64,000 nt of DNA from Spongilla lacustris (lineage: Eukaryota > Porifera > Demospongiae > Spongillida > Spongillidae), in contig OX442434.1 in the NCBI GenBank assembly GCA_949361645.1, forward strand, positions 3,846,788 through 3,910,787, given 5' to 3'. A program made the position numbers and the translations under genes. Shown in pieces: positions 1 to 16,200 of this stretch (its first letter is position 1; every line of letters starts with the position of its first letter). The notes under the pieces are model-generated. The model was given only the letters and a program-made list of their open reading frames with translations. It made no database searches and had not been told where the DNA came from.

Positions 1-3000
1 AGCCTTTAAACATACTATCCATATAGATCTAGATTTACTAACTAGTAATGGTTTAATTATTCAAAATCTTTATCATGTATTTAATGATGCTACGTGCATT
101 GTGAATATCTCAGTTTAGAAATAACACTTATGTATTAAAATGGATATCATACTCCATGCTGACGTAATATTAATTTTGAAACTTTTAAACATACTATCCA
201 TATAGATCTAGATTTACTAACTAGTAATGGTTTAATTATTAAAAGTCTTTATCATGATTTTAATGATACTACACGCATTGTGAATATCTCAGTTTAGAAG
301 TAACACTTATGGTTTAATATGGTTTATCTTAAACCATTGAATGGTAGATTAAATCTAAAACCTTTAAACATACTATCCATATAGATCTAGATTTACTAAC
401 TAGTAATGGTTTCATTATTAAAAGTTTTTATCATGATTTTAATGATAATACATGCATTGTGAATATCTCAGTTTAGAAATAACACTTATGTAATAAAATT
501 GATATCATACTCCATGATGACGTAATATTAATTTTGAAACCTTTAAACATACTTTCCATATAGATCTAGATTTACTAACTAGTAATGGTTTCATTATTAA
601 AAGTCTTTATCATGATTTTAATGATACTACACGCATTGTGAATATCTCAGTTTAGAAGTAGCACTTATTGTTTAAAATGGTTTATCTTAAACCATTGAAT
701 GGTAGATTAAATCTAAAACCTTTAAACATACTATCCATATAGATCTAGATTTACTAACTAGTAATGGTTTAATTATTAAAAGTCTTTATCATGATTTTAA
801 TGATACTACACGCATTGTGAATATCTCAGTTTAGAAGTAACACTTATGGTTTTATACGGTTTATCTTAAACCATTGAAAGGTAGATTAAATCTAAAACCT
901 TTAAACATACTATCCATATAGATCTAGATTTACTAACTAGTAATGGTTTCATTATTAAAAGTCTTTATCATGATTTTAATGATAATACATGCATTGTGAA
1001 TATCTCAGTTTAGAAATAACACTTATGTAATAAAATTGATATCATACTCCATGATGACGTAATATTAATTTTGAAACCTTTAAACATACTTTCCATATAG
1101 ATCTAGATTTACTAACTAGTAATGGTTTAATTATTAAAAGTCTTTATCATGATTTTAATTATACTACATGCATTGTTAATATCTCAGTTTAGAAGTAACA
1201 CTTATGTATTAAAATGGATATCATACTCCATGATGACGTAATATTAATTTTGAAACATTTAAAGACACTATCCATATAGATCTAGATTTACTAACTAGTA
1301 ATGGTTTAATTTTTAAAAGTCTTTATCATGATTTTAATGATAATACATGCATTGTGAATATCTCAGTTTAGAAATAACACTTATGTATTAAAATTGATAT
1401 CATACTCCATGATGACGTAATATTAATTTTGAAACCTTTAAACATAGTTTCCATATAGATCTAGATTTACTAACTAGTAATGGTTTAATAATTCAAAGTC
1501 ATTTAAGTGATAATACATGCATTGTGAATATCTCAGTGTAGAAGTAACACGTATGTATTAAAATGGATATCATACTCCATGATGACGTAATATTAATTTT
1601 GAAACTTTTAAAGAAACTATCCATATAGATCTAGATTTACTAACTTGTAATGGTTTAATTATTAAAAGTCTTTATCATGATTTTAATTATACTACATGCA
1701 TTGTGAATATCTCAGTTTAGAAGTAACACTTATGTATTAAAATGGATATCATACTCCATGATGACGTAATATTAATTTTGAAACTTTTAAACAAACTATC
1801 CATATAGATCTAGATTTACTAACTAGTAATGGTTTCATTATTAAAAGTCTTTATCATGATTTTAATGATACTACACGCATTGTGAATATCTCAGTTTAGA
1901 AGTAGCACTTATTGTTTAAAATGGTTTATCTTAAACCATTGAATGGTAGATTAAATCTAAAACCTTTAAACATACTATCCATATAGATCTAGATTTACTA
2001 ACTAGTAATGGTTTAATTTTTAAAAGTCTTTATCATGATTTTAATGATACTACACGCATTGTGAATATCTCAGTTTAGAAGTAACACTTATGGTTTTATA
2101 CGGTTTATCTTAAACCATTGAAAGGTAGATTAAATCTAAAACCTTTAAACATACTATCCATATAGATCTAGAATTACTAACAAGTAATGGTTTAATTATT
2201 CGAAGTCTTTATCATGATTTTCATGATACTACATGCATTGTGAATATCTCAGTTTAGAAATAACACTTATGTATTAAAATGAATATCATACTCCGTGATG
2301 ATGAAAAATTAATTTTGAAACTTTTAAACATACTATCCATATAGATCTAGATTTACTAACTAGTAATGGTTTAATTATTAAAAGTCTTTATCATGATTTG
2401 AATGACACTACACGCATTGTGAATATCTCAGTTTAGAAGTAACACTTATGGTTTATATGGTTTATCTTAAACCATTGAATGGTAGATTAAATGTAAAGCC
2501 TTTAAACATACTATCCATATAGATTTAGATTTACTAACTAGTAATGGTTTAATTTTTAAAAGTCTTTATCATGATTTTAATGATAATACATGCATTGTGA
2601 ATATCTCAGTTTAGAAATAACACTTATGTATTAAAATTGATATCATACTCCATGATGACGTAATATTAATTTTGAAACCTTTAAACATAGTTTCCATATA
2701 GATCTAGATTTACTAACTAGTAATGGTTTAATAATTCAGTGATTTAAGTGATAATACATGCATTGTGAATATCTCAGTGTAGAAGTAACACGTATGTATT
2801 AAAATGGATATCATACTCCATGATGACGTAATATTAATTTTGAAACTTTTAAAGAAACTATCCATATAGATCTAGATTTACTAACTTGTAATGGTTTAAT
2901 TATTAAAAGTCTTTATCATGATTTTAATTATACTACATGCATTGTGAATATCTCAGTTTAGAAGTAACACTTATGTATTAAAATGGATATCATACTCCAT

Positions 3001-4000
3001 GATGACGTAATGTTAATTTTGAAACTTTTAAACAAACTATCCATATAGATCTAGATTTACTAAGTAGTAATGGTTTCATTATTAAAAGTCTTTATCATGA
3101 TTTTAATGATACTACACGCATTGTGAATATCTCAGTTTAGAAGTAGCACTTATTGTTTAAAATGGTTTATCTTAAACCATGAATGGTAGATTAAATCTAA
3201 AACCTTTAAAGATACTATCCATATAGATCTAGATTTACTAACTAGTAATGGTTTAATTTTTAAAAGTCTTTATCATGATTTTAATGATAATACATGCATT
3301 GTGAATATCTCAGTTTAGAAATAACACTTATGTATTAAAATTGATATCATACTCCATGATGACGTAATATTAATTTTGAAACCTTTAAACATAGTTTCCA
3401 TATAGATCTAGATTTACTAACTAGTAATGGTTTAATAATTCAAAGTCATTTAAGTGATAATACATGCATTGTGAATATCTCAGTGTAGAAGTAACACGTA
3501 TGTATTAAAATGGATATCATACTCCATGATGACGTAATATTAATTTTGAAACTTTTAAAGAAACTATCCATATAGATCTAGATTTACTAACTTGTAATGG
3601 TTTAATTATTAAAAGTCTTTATCATGATTTTAATTATACTACATGCATTGTGAATATCTCAGTTTAGAAGTAACACTTATGTATTAAAATGGATATCATA
3701 CTCCATGATGACGTAATATTAATTTTGAAACTTTTAAACAAACTATCCATATAGATCTAGATTTACTAACTAGTAATGGTTTCATTATTAAAAGTCTTTA
3801 TCATGATTTTAATGATAATACATGCATTGTGAATATCTCAGTTTAGAAGTAACACTTATGGTTTAGAATGGTTTATCTTAAACCATTGAAAGGTAGATTA
3901 AATCTAAAACCTTTAAACATACTATCCATATAGATCTAGATTTACTAACTAGTAATGGTTTCATTATTAAAAGTCTTTATCATGATTTTAATGATACTAC

Positions 4001-7000
4001 ACTTATTGTGAATATCTCTGTTTAGAAGTAACACTTATGGTTTAGAATGGTTTATCTTAAACCATTGAATGGTAGATTAAATCTAAAAAGTTTAAACATA
4101 TTATCCATATAGATCTAGATTTACTAACTAGTAATGGTTTAATAATTCAAAGTCTTTATCATGATTTTAATGATACTACATGCATTGTGAATATCTCAGT
4201 TTAGAAACAACACTTATGTATTAAAATGAATATCATACTCCGTGATGACGAAATATTAATTTTGAAACTTTTAAACATACTATCCATATAGATCTAGATT
4301 TACTAACTAGTAATGGTTTAAATAATAAAAGTCTTTATCATGATTTTAATGATAATACATGCAATGTGAATATCTCAGTTTAGAAATAACACTTATGTAT
4401 TTGAATTGATATCATACTCCATGATAACGAAATATTAATTTTGAAACCTTTAAACATACTTTCCATATAGATCTAGATTTACTAACTAGTAATGGTTTAA
4501 TTATTAAAAGTCTTTATCATGATTTTAATGATAATACATGCATTGTGAATATCTCAGTTTAGAAATAACACTTATGTATTAAAATGGATATCATACTCCG
4601 TGATGACGTAATATTAATTTTGAAACTTTTAAACATACTATCCATATAGATCTAGAATTACTAACTAGTAATGGTTTAATTATTAAAAGTCTTTATCATA
4701 ATTTTAATGATACTACACGCATTGTGAGTATCTCAGTTTAGAAGTAACACTTATGGTTAAATATGGTTTATCTTAAACCATTGAAAGGTAGATTAAATCT
4801 AAAACCTTTAAACATACTATCCATATAGATCTAGAATTACTAACAAGTAATGGTTTAATTATTCGTAGTCTTTATCATGATTTTCATGATACTACATGCA
4901 TTGTGAATATCTCAGTTTAGAAATAACACTTATGTATTAAAATGAATATCATACTCCGTGATGATGAAAAATTAATTTTGAAACTTTTAAACATACTATC
5001 CATATAGATCTAGATTTACTAACTAGTAATGGTTTAATTATTAAAAGTCTTTATCATGATTTTAATGACACTACACGCATTGTGAATATCTCAGTTTAGA
5101 AGTAACACTTATGGTTTATATGGTTTATCTTAAACCATTGAATGGTAGATTAAATGTAAAGCCTTTAAACATACTATCCATATAGATTTAGATTTACTAA
5201 CTAGTAATGGTTTAATTTTTAAAAGTCTTTATCATGATTTTAATGATAATACATGCATTGTGAATATCTCAGTTTAGAAATAACACTTATGTATTAAAAT
5301 TGATATCATACTCCATGATGACGTAATATTAATTTTGAAACCTTTAAACATAGTTTCCATATAGATCTAGATTTACTAACTAGTAATGGTTTAATAATTC
5401 AGTGATTTAAGTGATAATACATGCATTGTGAATATCTCAGTGTAGAAGTAACACGTATGTATTAAAATGGATATCATACTACATGATGACGTAATATTAA
5501 TTTTGAAACTTTTAAAGAAACTATCCATATAGATCTAGATTTACTAAGTAGTAATGGTTTCATTATTAAAAGTCTTTATCATGATTTTAATGATACTACA
5601 CGCATTGTGAATATCTCAGTTTAGAAGTAGCACTTATTGTTTAAAATGGTTTATCTTAAACCATTGAATGGTAGATTAAATCTAAAACCTTTAAAGATAC
5701 TATCCATATAGATCTAGATTTACTAACTAGTAATAGTTTAATTATTAAAAGTCTTTATCATGATTTTAATGATAATACATGCATTGTGAATATCTCAGTT
5801 TAGAAGTAACACTTATGGTTTAGAATGGTTTATCTTAAACCATTGAAAGGTAGATTAAATCTAAAACCTTTAAACATACTATCCATATAGATCTAGATTT
5901 ACTAACTAGTAATGGTTTCATTATTAAAAGTCTTTATCATGATTTTAATGATACTACACTTATTGTGAATATCTCTGTTTAGAAGTAACACTTATGGTTT
6001 AGAATGGTTTATCTTAAACCATTGAATGGTAGATTAAATCTAAAAAGTTTAAACATACTATCCATATAGATCTAGATTTACTAACTAGTAATGGTTTAAT
6101 AATTCAAAGTCTTTATCATGATTTTAATGATACTACATGCATTGTGAATATCTCAGTTTAGAAACAACACTTATGTATTAAAATGAATATCATACTCCGT
6201 GATGACGAAATATTAATTTTGAAACTTTTAAACATACTATCCATATAGATCTAGATTTACTAACTAGTAATGGTTTAAATAATAAAAGTCTTTATCATGA
6301 TTTTAATGATAATACATGCAATGTGAATATCTCAGTTTAGAAATAACACTTATGTATTTGAATTGATATCATACTCCATGATAACGAAATATTAATTTTG
6401 AAACCTTTAAACATACTTTCCATATAGATCTAGATTTACTAACTAGTAATGGTTTAATTATTGAAAGTCTTTATCATGATTTTAATGATAATACATGCAT
6501 TGTGAATATCTCAGTTTAGAAATAACACTTATGTATTAAAATGGATATCATACTCCGTGATGACGTAATATTAATTTTGAAACTTTTAAACATACTATCC
6601 ATATAGATCTAGAATTACTAACTAGTAATGGTTTAATTATTAAAAGTCTTTATCATAATTTTAATGATACTACACGCATTGTGAGTATCTCAGTTTAGAA
6701 GTAACACTTATGGTTAAATATGGTTTATCTTAAACCATTGAATGGTAGATTAAATGGAAAACCTTTAAACATACTATCCATATAGATGTAGATTTATTAA
6801 CTAGTAATGGTTTAATTTTTAAAAGTCTTTATCATGGTTTTAATGATACTACACGCATTGTGAATATCTCAGTTTAGAAGTAACACTTATGGTTTTATAC
6901 GGTTTATCTTAAACCATTGAAAGGTAGATTAAATCTAAAACCTTTAAACATACTATCTATATAGATCTAGAATTACTAACTAGTAATGGTTTAATTATTC

Positions 7001-10000
7001 GAAGTCTTTATCTTGATTTTCATGATACTACATGCATTGTGAATATCTCAGTTTAGAAATAACACTTATGTATTAAAATGGATATCATACTCCATGATGA
7101 CGTAATATTAATTTTGAAACTTTTAAAGACACTATCCATATAGATCTAGATTTACTAACTAGTAATGGTTTAATTTTTAAAAGTCTTTATCATGATTTTA
7201 ATGATAATACATGCATTGTGAATATCTCAGTTTAGAAATAACACTTATGTATTAAAATTGATATCATACTCCATGATGACGTAATATTAATTTTGAAACC
7301 TTTAAACATAGTTTCCATATAGATCTAGATTTACTAACTAGTAATGGTTTAATAATTCAAAGTCATTTAAGTGATAATACATGCATTGTGAATATCTCAG
7401 TGTAGAAGTAACACACACGTATGTATTAAAATGGATATCATACTCCATGATGACGTAATATTAATTTTGAAACTTTTAAAGAAACTATCCATATAGATCT
7501 AGATTTACTAACTTGTAATGGTTTAATTATTAAAAGTCTTTATCATGATTTTAATTATACTACATGCATTGTGAATATCTCAGTTTAGAAGTAACACTTA
7601 TGTATTAAAATGGATATCATACTCCATGATGACGTAATATTAATTTTGAAACTTTTAAACAAACTATCCATATAGATCTAGATTTACTAACTAGTAATGG
7701 TTTCATTATTAAAAGTCTTTATCATGATTTTAATGATAATACATGCATTGTGAATATCTCAGTTTAGAAGTAACACTTATGGTTTAGAATGGTTTATCTT
7801 AAACCATTGAAAGGTAGATTAAATCTAAAACCTTTAAACATACTATCCATATAGATCTAGATTTACTAACTAGTAATGGTTTCATTATTAAAAGTCTTTA
7901 TCATGATTTTAATGATACTACACTTATTGTGAATATCTCTGTTTAGAAGTAACACTTATGGTTTAGAATGGTTTATCTTAAACCATTGAATGGTAGATTA
8001 AATCTAAAAAGTTTAAACATACTATCCATATAGATCTAGATTTACTAACTAGTAATGGTTTAATAATTCAAAGTCTTTATCATGATTTTAATGATACTAC
8101 ATGCATTGTGAATATCTCAGTTTAGAAACAACACTTATGTATTAAAATGAATATCATACTCCGTGATGACGAAATATTAATTTTGAAACTTTTAAACATA
8201 CTATCCATATAGATCTAGATTTACTAACTAGTAATGGTTTAAATAATAAAAGTCTTTATCATGATTTTAATGATAATACATGCAATGTGAATATCTCAGT
8301 TTAGAAATAACACTTATGTATTTGAATTGATATCATACTCCATGATAACGAAATATTAATTTTGAAACCTTTAAACATACTTTCCATATAGATCTAGATT
8401 TACTAACTAGTAATGGTTTAATTATTAAAAGTCTTTATCATGATTTTAATGATAATACATGCATTGTGAATATCTCAGTTTAGAAATAACACTTATGTAT
8501 TAAAATGGATATCATACTCCGTGATGACGTAATATTAATTTTGAAACTTTTAAACATACTATCCATATAGATCTAGAATTACTAACTAGTAATGGTTTAA
8601 TTATTAAAAGTCTTTATCATAATTTTAATGATACTACACGCATTGTGAGTATCTCAGTTTAGAAGTAACACTTATGGTTAAATATGGTTTATCTTAAACC
8701 ATTGAAAGGTAGATTAAATCTAAAACCTTTAAACATACTATCCATATAGATCTAGAATTACTAACAAGTAATGGTTTAATTATTAAAAGTCTTTATCATA
8801 ATTTTAATGATACTACACGCATTGTGAGTATCTCAGTTTAGAAGTAACACTTATGGTTAAATATGGTTTATCTTAAACCATTGAAAGGTAGATTAAATCT
8901 AAAACCTTTAAACATACTATCCATATAGATCTAGAATTACTAACAAGTAATGGTTTAATTATTCGAAGTCTTTATCATGATTTTCATGATACTACATGCA
9001 TTGTGAATATCTCAGTTTAGAAATAACACTTATGTATTAAAATGAATATCATACTCCGTGATGATGAAAAATTAATTTTGAAACTTTTAAACATACTATC
9101 CATATAGATCTAGATTTACTAACTAGTAATGGTTTAATTATTAAAAGTCTTTATCATGATTTTAATGACACTACACGCATTGTGAATATCTCAGTTTAGA
9201 AGTAACACTTATGGTTTATATGGTTTATCTTAAACCATTGAATGGTAGATTAAATGTAAAGCCTTTAAACATACTATCCATATAGATTTAGATTTACTAA
9301 CTAGTAATGGTTTAATTTTTAAAAGTCTTTATCATGATTTTAATGATAATACATGCATTGTGAATATCTCAGTTTAGAAATAACACTTATGTATTAAAAT
9401 TGATATCATACTCCATGATGACGTAATATTAATTTTGAAACCTTTAAACATAGTTTCCATATAGATCTAGATTTACTAACTAGTAATGGTTTATTAATTC
9501 AGTGATTTAAGTGATAATACATGCATTGTGAATATCTCAGTGTAGAAGTAACACGTATGTATTAAAATGGATATCATACTCCATGATGACGTAATATTAA
9601 TTTTGAAACTTTTAAAGAAACTATCCATATAGATCTAGATTTACTAACTTGTAATGGTTTAATTATTAAAAGTCTTTATCATGATTTTAATTATACTACA
9701 TGCATTGTGAATATCTCAGTTTAGAAGTAACACTTATGTATTAAAATGGATATCATACTCCATGATGACGTAATATTAATTTTGAAACTTTTAAACAAAC
9801 TATCCATATAGATCTAGATTTACTAAGTAGTAATGGTTTCATTATTAAAAGTCTTTATCATGATTTTAATGATACTACACGCATTGTGAATATCTCAGTT
9901 TAGAAGTAGCACTTATTGTTTAAAATGGTTTATCTTAAACCATTGAATGGTAGATTAAATCTAAAACCTTTAAAGATACTATCCATATAGATCTAGATTT

Positions 10001-10236
10001 ACTAACTAGTAATAGTTTAATTATTAAAAGTCTTTATCATGATTTTAATGATAATACATGCATTGTGAATATCTCAGTTTAGAAGTAACACTTATGGTTT
10101 AGAATGGTTTATCTTAAACCATTGAAAGGTAGATTAAATCTAAAACCTTTAAACATACTATCCATATAGATCTAGATTTACTAACTAGTAATGGTTTCAT
10201 TATTAAAAGTCTTTATCATGATTTTAATGATACTAC
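4001..10236 (+). repeat. Higher-order repeat within satellite A (~1.96 kb, about 11 monomers; last unit ~2.3 kb)
   Basis: A private variant, ACTTATTGTGAATATCTCTG in place of the usual GCATTGTGAATATCTCAG, recurs at 4001, 5958, 7922 and 10237. The spacings are 1957, 1964 and 2315 bp. A second private variant (TATTTGAATTG before GATATCATACTCC) recurs near 4397, 6353, 8317 and 10633 with the same spacing. The longer last unit contains a duplicated monomer near 8700-8940, where the TTATCATAATTTTAATG/TGAGTATCTC variant occurs in consecutive monomers. This shows multi-monomer units amplified as a block, as in homogenised centromeric arrays. Confidence 0.8.
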
Positions 10237-13200
10237 ACTTATTGTGAATATCTCTGTTTAGAAGTAACACTTATGGTTTAGAATGGTTTATCTTAAACCA
10301 TTGAATGGTAGATTAAATCTAAAAAGTTTAAACATACTATCCATATAGATCTAGATTTACTAACTAGTAATGGTTTAATAATTCAAAGTCTTTATCATGA
10401 TTTTAATGATACTACATGCATTGTGAATATCTCAGTTTAGAAACAACACTTATGTATTAAAATGAATATCATACTCCGTGATGACGAAATATTAATTTTG
10501 AAACTTTTAAACATACTATCCATATAGATCTAGATTTACTAACTAGTAATGGTTTAAATAATAAAAGTCTTTATCATGATTTTAATGATAATACATGCAA
10601 TGTGAATATCTCAGTTTAGAAATAACACTTATGTATTTGAATTGATATCATACTCCATGATAACGAAATATTAATTTTGAAACCTTTAAACATACTTTCC
10701 ATATAGATCTAGATTTACTAACTAGTAATGGTTTAATTATTGAAAGTCTTTATCATGATTTTAATGATAATACATGCATTGTGAATATCTCAGTTTAGAA
10801 ATAACACTTATGTATTAAAATGGATATCATACTCCGTGATGACGTAATATTAATTTTGAAACTTTTAAACATACTATCCATATAGATCTAGAATTACTAA
10901 CTAGTAATGGTTTAATTATTAAAAGTCTTTATCATAATTTTAATTATACTACACGCATTGTGAGTATCTCAGTTTAGAAGTAACACTTATGGTTAAATAT
11001 GGTTTATCTTAAACCATTGAATGGTAGATTAAATGGAAAACCTTTAAACATACTATCCATATAGATCTAGATTTACTAACAAATAATGATTTAATAATTC
11101 AAAGTCTTTATCATGATTTTAATGATAATACATGCATTGTGAATATCTCAGTTTAGAAGTAACACGTATGTATTAAAATGGATATCATACTCCATGATGA
11201 CGTAATATAAATTTTGAAACTTTTAAACAAACTATCCATATAGATCTAGATTTACTAACTAGTTATGGTTTCATTATTAAAAGTCTTTATCATGATTTTA
11301 ATGATACTACACGCATTGTGAATATCTCAGTTTAGAAGTAGCACGTATTGTTTAAAATGGTTTATCTTAAACCATTGAATGGTAGATTAAATCTAAAACC
11401 TTTAAACATACTATCCATATAGATCTAGATTTACTAACTAGTAATGGTTTAATTTTTAAAAGTCTTTATCATGATTTTAATGATACTACACGCATTGTGA
11501 ATATCTCAGTTTAGAAGTAACACTTATGGTTTTATACGGTTTATCTTAAACCATCGAAATGTAGATTAAATCTAAAACCTTTAAACATACTATCCATATA
11601 GATCTAGAATTACTAACTAGTAATGGTTTAATTATTCGAAGTCTTTATCTTGATTTTCATGATACTACATGCATTGTGAATATCTCAGTTTAGAAATAAC
11701 ACTTATGTATTAAAATGAATATCATACTCCGTGATGACGAAATATTAATTTTGAAACTTTTAAACATACTATCCATATAGATCTAGATTTACTAACTAGT
11801 AATGGTTTAAACAATAAAAGTCTTTATCAAGATTTTAATGATAATACATGCATTGTGAATATCTCAGTTTAGAAATAACACTTATGTATTAAAATTGATA
11901 TCATACTCCATGATGACATAATATTAATTTTGAAACCTTTAAGCATAGTTTCCATATAGATCTAGATTTACTAACTAGTAATGGTTTCATTATTAAAAGT
12001 CTTTATCATGTTTTTAATGATGCTACACGCATTGTGAATATCTCAGTTTAGAAGTATCACTTATGGTTTTATACGGTTTATCTTAAACCATTGAAAGGTA
12101 GATTAAATCTAAAACCTTTAAACATACTATCCATATAGATCTAGAAGTACTAACTAGTAATGGTTTAATTATTCGAAGTCTTTATCATGATTTTCATGAT
12201 ACTACATGCATTGTGAATATCTCAGTTTAGAAATAACACTTATGTATTAAAATGAATATCATACTCCGTGATGACGAAATATGAATTTTGAAACTTTTAA
12301 ACATACAATCCATACAGATCTAGATTTACTAACTAGTAATGGTTTAAATAATAAAAGTCTTTATCAAGATTTTAATGATAATACATGCATTGTGAATATC
12401 TCAGTTTAGAAATAACACTTATGTATTAAAATTGATATCATACTCCATGATAACGTAATATTAATTTTGAAACCTTTAAACATACTTTCCATATAGATCT
12501 AGATTTACTAACAAGTAATGATTTAATAATTCAAAGTCTTTATCATGATTTTAATGATAATACATGCATTGTGAATATCTCAGTTTAGAAATAACACTTA
12601 CGTATTAAAATGGATATCATACTCCGTGATGACGTAATATTAATTTTGAAACTTTTAAACATACTATCCTTATAGATCTAGATTTACTAACTAGTAATGG
12701 ATTAAATAATCAAAGTCTTTATCTTGATTTTAATGATAATACATGCATTGTGAATATCTCAGTTTAGAAATAACACTTCTGTATTAAAATTGATATCATA
12801 CTCCATGATGACGTAATATTAATTTTGAAACCTTTAAACATACTTTCCGTATAGATCTAGATTTACTAACTAGTAATGGTTTAATTATTAAAAGTCTTTA
12901 TCATGATTTTAATGATACTACACGCATTGTGAATATCTCAGTTTAGAAGTAACATTTATGGTTTATATGGTTTATCTTAAACCATTGAATGGTAGATTAA
13001 ATGTAAAACCTTTAAACATACTATCCATATAGATCTAGATTTACAAACTAGTAATGGTTTAATTATTCAAAATCTTTATCATGTATTTAATGATGCTACA
13101 TGCATTGTGAATATCTCAGTTTAGAAATAACACTTATGTATTAAAATGGATATCATACTCCATGCTGACGTAATATTAATTTTGAAACATTTAAACATAC

Positions 13201-16200
13201 TATCCATATAGATCTAGATTTACTAACTAGTAATGGTTAAAATAATAAAAGTCTTTATCATGATTTTAATGATAATACATGCATTGTGAATATCTCAGTT
13301 TAGAAATAACACTTATGTATTTGAATTGATATCATACTCCATGATAACGAAATATTAAATTTGAAACCTTTTAACATACTTTCCATATAGATCTAGATTT
13401 ACTAACTAGTAATGGTTTAATTATTAAAAGTCTTTATCATGATTTTCATGATACTACATGCATTGTGAATATCTCAGTTTAGAAATAACACTTATGTATT
13501 ATAATGAATATCATACTCCGTGATGACGAAATATGAATTTTGAAACTTTTAAACATACTATCCGTACAGATCTAGATTTACTAACTAGTAATGGTTTAAA
13601 TAATAAAAGTCTTTATCATGATTTTAATGATAATACATGCATTGTGAATATCTCAGTTTAGAAATAACACTTATGTATTAAAATTGATATCATACTCCAT
13701 GATAACGTAATATTAATTTTGAAACCTTTAAACATACTTTCCATATAGATCTAGATTTACTAACAAGTAATGATTTAATAATTCAAAGTCTTTATCATGA
13801 TTTTAATGATAATACATGCATTGTGAATATCTCAGTTTAGAAATAACACTTATGTATTAAAATGGATATCATACTCCGTGATGACGTAATATTAATTTTG
13901 AAACTTTTAAACATACTATCCATATACATCTAGAATTACTAACTAGTAATGGTTTAATTATTAAAAGTCTTTATCATGATTTTAATGATACTACTAGCAT
14001 TGTGAGTATCTCAGTTTAGAAGTAACACTAATGGTTAAATATGGTTTATCTTAAACCATTGAATGGTAGATTAAATGTAAAACCTTTAAACATACTATCC
14101 ATAAAGATGTAGATTTATTAACTAGTAATGGTTTTATTATTAAAAGTCTTTATCATGATTTTAATGATAATACATGCATTGTGAATATCCCAGTGTAGAA
14201 ATAAAACTTATGTATTAAAATGGATATCATACTCCATGATGACGTAATATTAATTTTGAAACCTTTAAACATACTATCCATATAGATCTAGATTTACTAA
14301 CTAGTAATGGTTTAAATAATAAAAGTCTTTATCATGATTTTAATGATAATACATGCATTGTGAATATCTCAGTTTAGAAATAACATTTATGTATTAAAAT
14401 TGATATCATACTCCATGATGACGTAATATTAATTTTGAAACCTTTAAACATAGTTTCCATATAGATCTAGATTTACTAACTAGTAATGGTTTAATAATTC
14501 AAAGTCTTTATCATGATTTAAATGCATTGTGAATATCTAAGTTTAGAAGTAACACGTATGTATTAATATGGATATCATACTCCATGATGACGTAATATTA
14601 ATTTTGAAACTTTTAAAGAAACTATCCATATAGATCTAGATTTACTAACTAGTAATGGTTTAATTATTAAAAGTCTTTATCATGATTTTAATGATACTAC
14701 ACGCATTGTGAATATCTCAGTTTAGAAGTAACACTTATGGTTTAATATGGTTTATCTTAAACCATTGAATGGTAGATTAAATGTAAAACCTTTAAACATA
14801 CTATCCATATACATCTAGATTTACTAACTAGTAATGGTTTAATTATTCAAAATCTTTATCATGATTTTAATGATGCTACATGCATTGTGAATATCTCAGT
14901 TTAGAAATAACACTTATGTATTAAAATAGATATCATACTCCATGCTGACGTAATATTAATTTTGAAACTTTTAAACATACTATCCATATAGATCTAGATT
15001 TACTAACTAGTAATGGTTTAATTATTCAATGTATTTTAATGATAATACATGCTTTGTGAATATCTCAGTGTAGAAATAAAACTTATGTATTTAAATGGAT
15101 ATCATACTCCATGATGACGTAATATTAATTATGAAACCTTTACACGTTCTATCCATATAGATCTATATTTACTAACTAGTAATGGTTTAAATATTAAAAG
15201 TCTTTATCATGATTTTAATGATAATACATGCATTGTGAATATCTCAGTTTAGAAATAACACTTATGTATTAAAATAGATATCATACTCCATAATGACGTC
15301 AGATTAAATGTGAAACCTTTAAACATACTATCCATATGGATCTAGATTTACTAACTAGTAATGGTTTAATTATTAAAAGTCTTTATTATGATTTTAATGA
15401 TAATACATGCATTGTGAATATCTCAGTTTAGGAATAACACTTATGTATAAAAATGGATATCATACTCCATGATGACGTAATATTAATTTTGAAACCTTTA
15501 AACATACTTTCCATATAGATCTAGATTTACTAACTAGTAATGGTTTAATTATTAAAAGTCTTTATCATGATTTTAATGATAATACATGCATTGTGAATAT
15601 CAGTGTAGAAATAACACTTATGTATTAAAATGGATATCATACTCCATGATGACATAATATTAATTTTGAAACCTTTAAAGATACTACCTATATAGATCTA
15701 GATTTACTTACTAGTAATGGTTTAATTATTCAAAGTCTTTATCATGATTTTAATTATAATACATGCATTGTGAATTTCTCAGTTTAGAAATAACACTTAT
15801 GTATTAAAATGGATATCATACTCCATGATGACGTAATATTAATTTTGAAACCTTTAAACATACTTTCCATATAGATCTAGATTTACTAACTAGTAATGGT
15901 TTAATTATTAATAGTCATTATCGTGATTTTAATGATAATACATGCAATGTGAATATCTCAGTTTAGAAATAAATCTTATGTATTAAAATGAATGTCATAC
16001 TCCGTGATGACGTTATATTAATTTTGAAACTTTTCAACATACTATCCATATAGATCTAGATTTACTAACTAGTAAAGGTTTAATTATTCAAAGTCTTTAT
16101 CATGATTTTAATGATAATAGATGCATTGTGAATATCTCAGTTTAGATATAACACTTATGTATTAAAATGGATATCATACTCCATGATGACGTAATATTAA

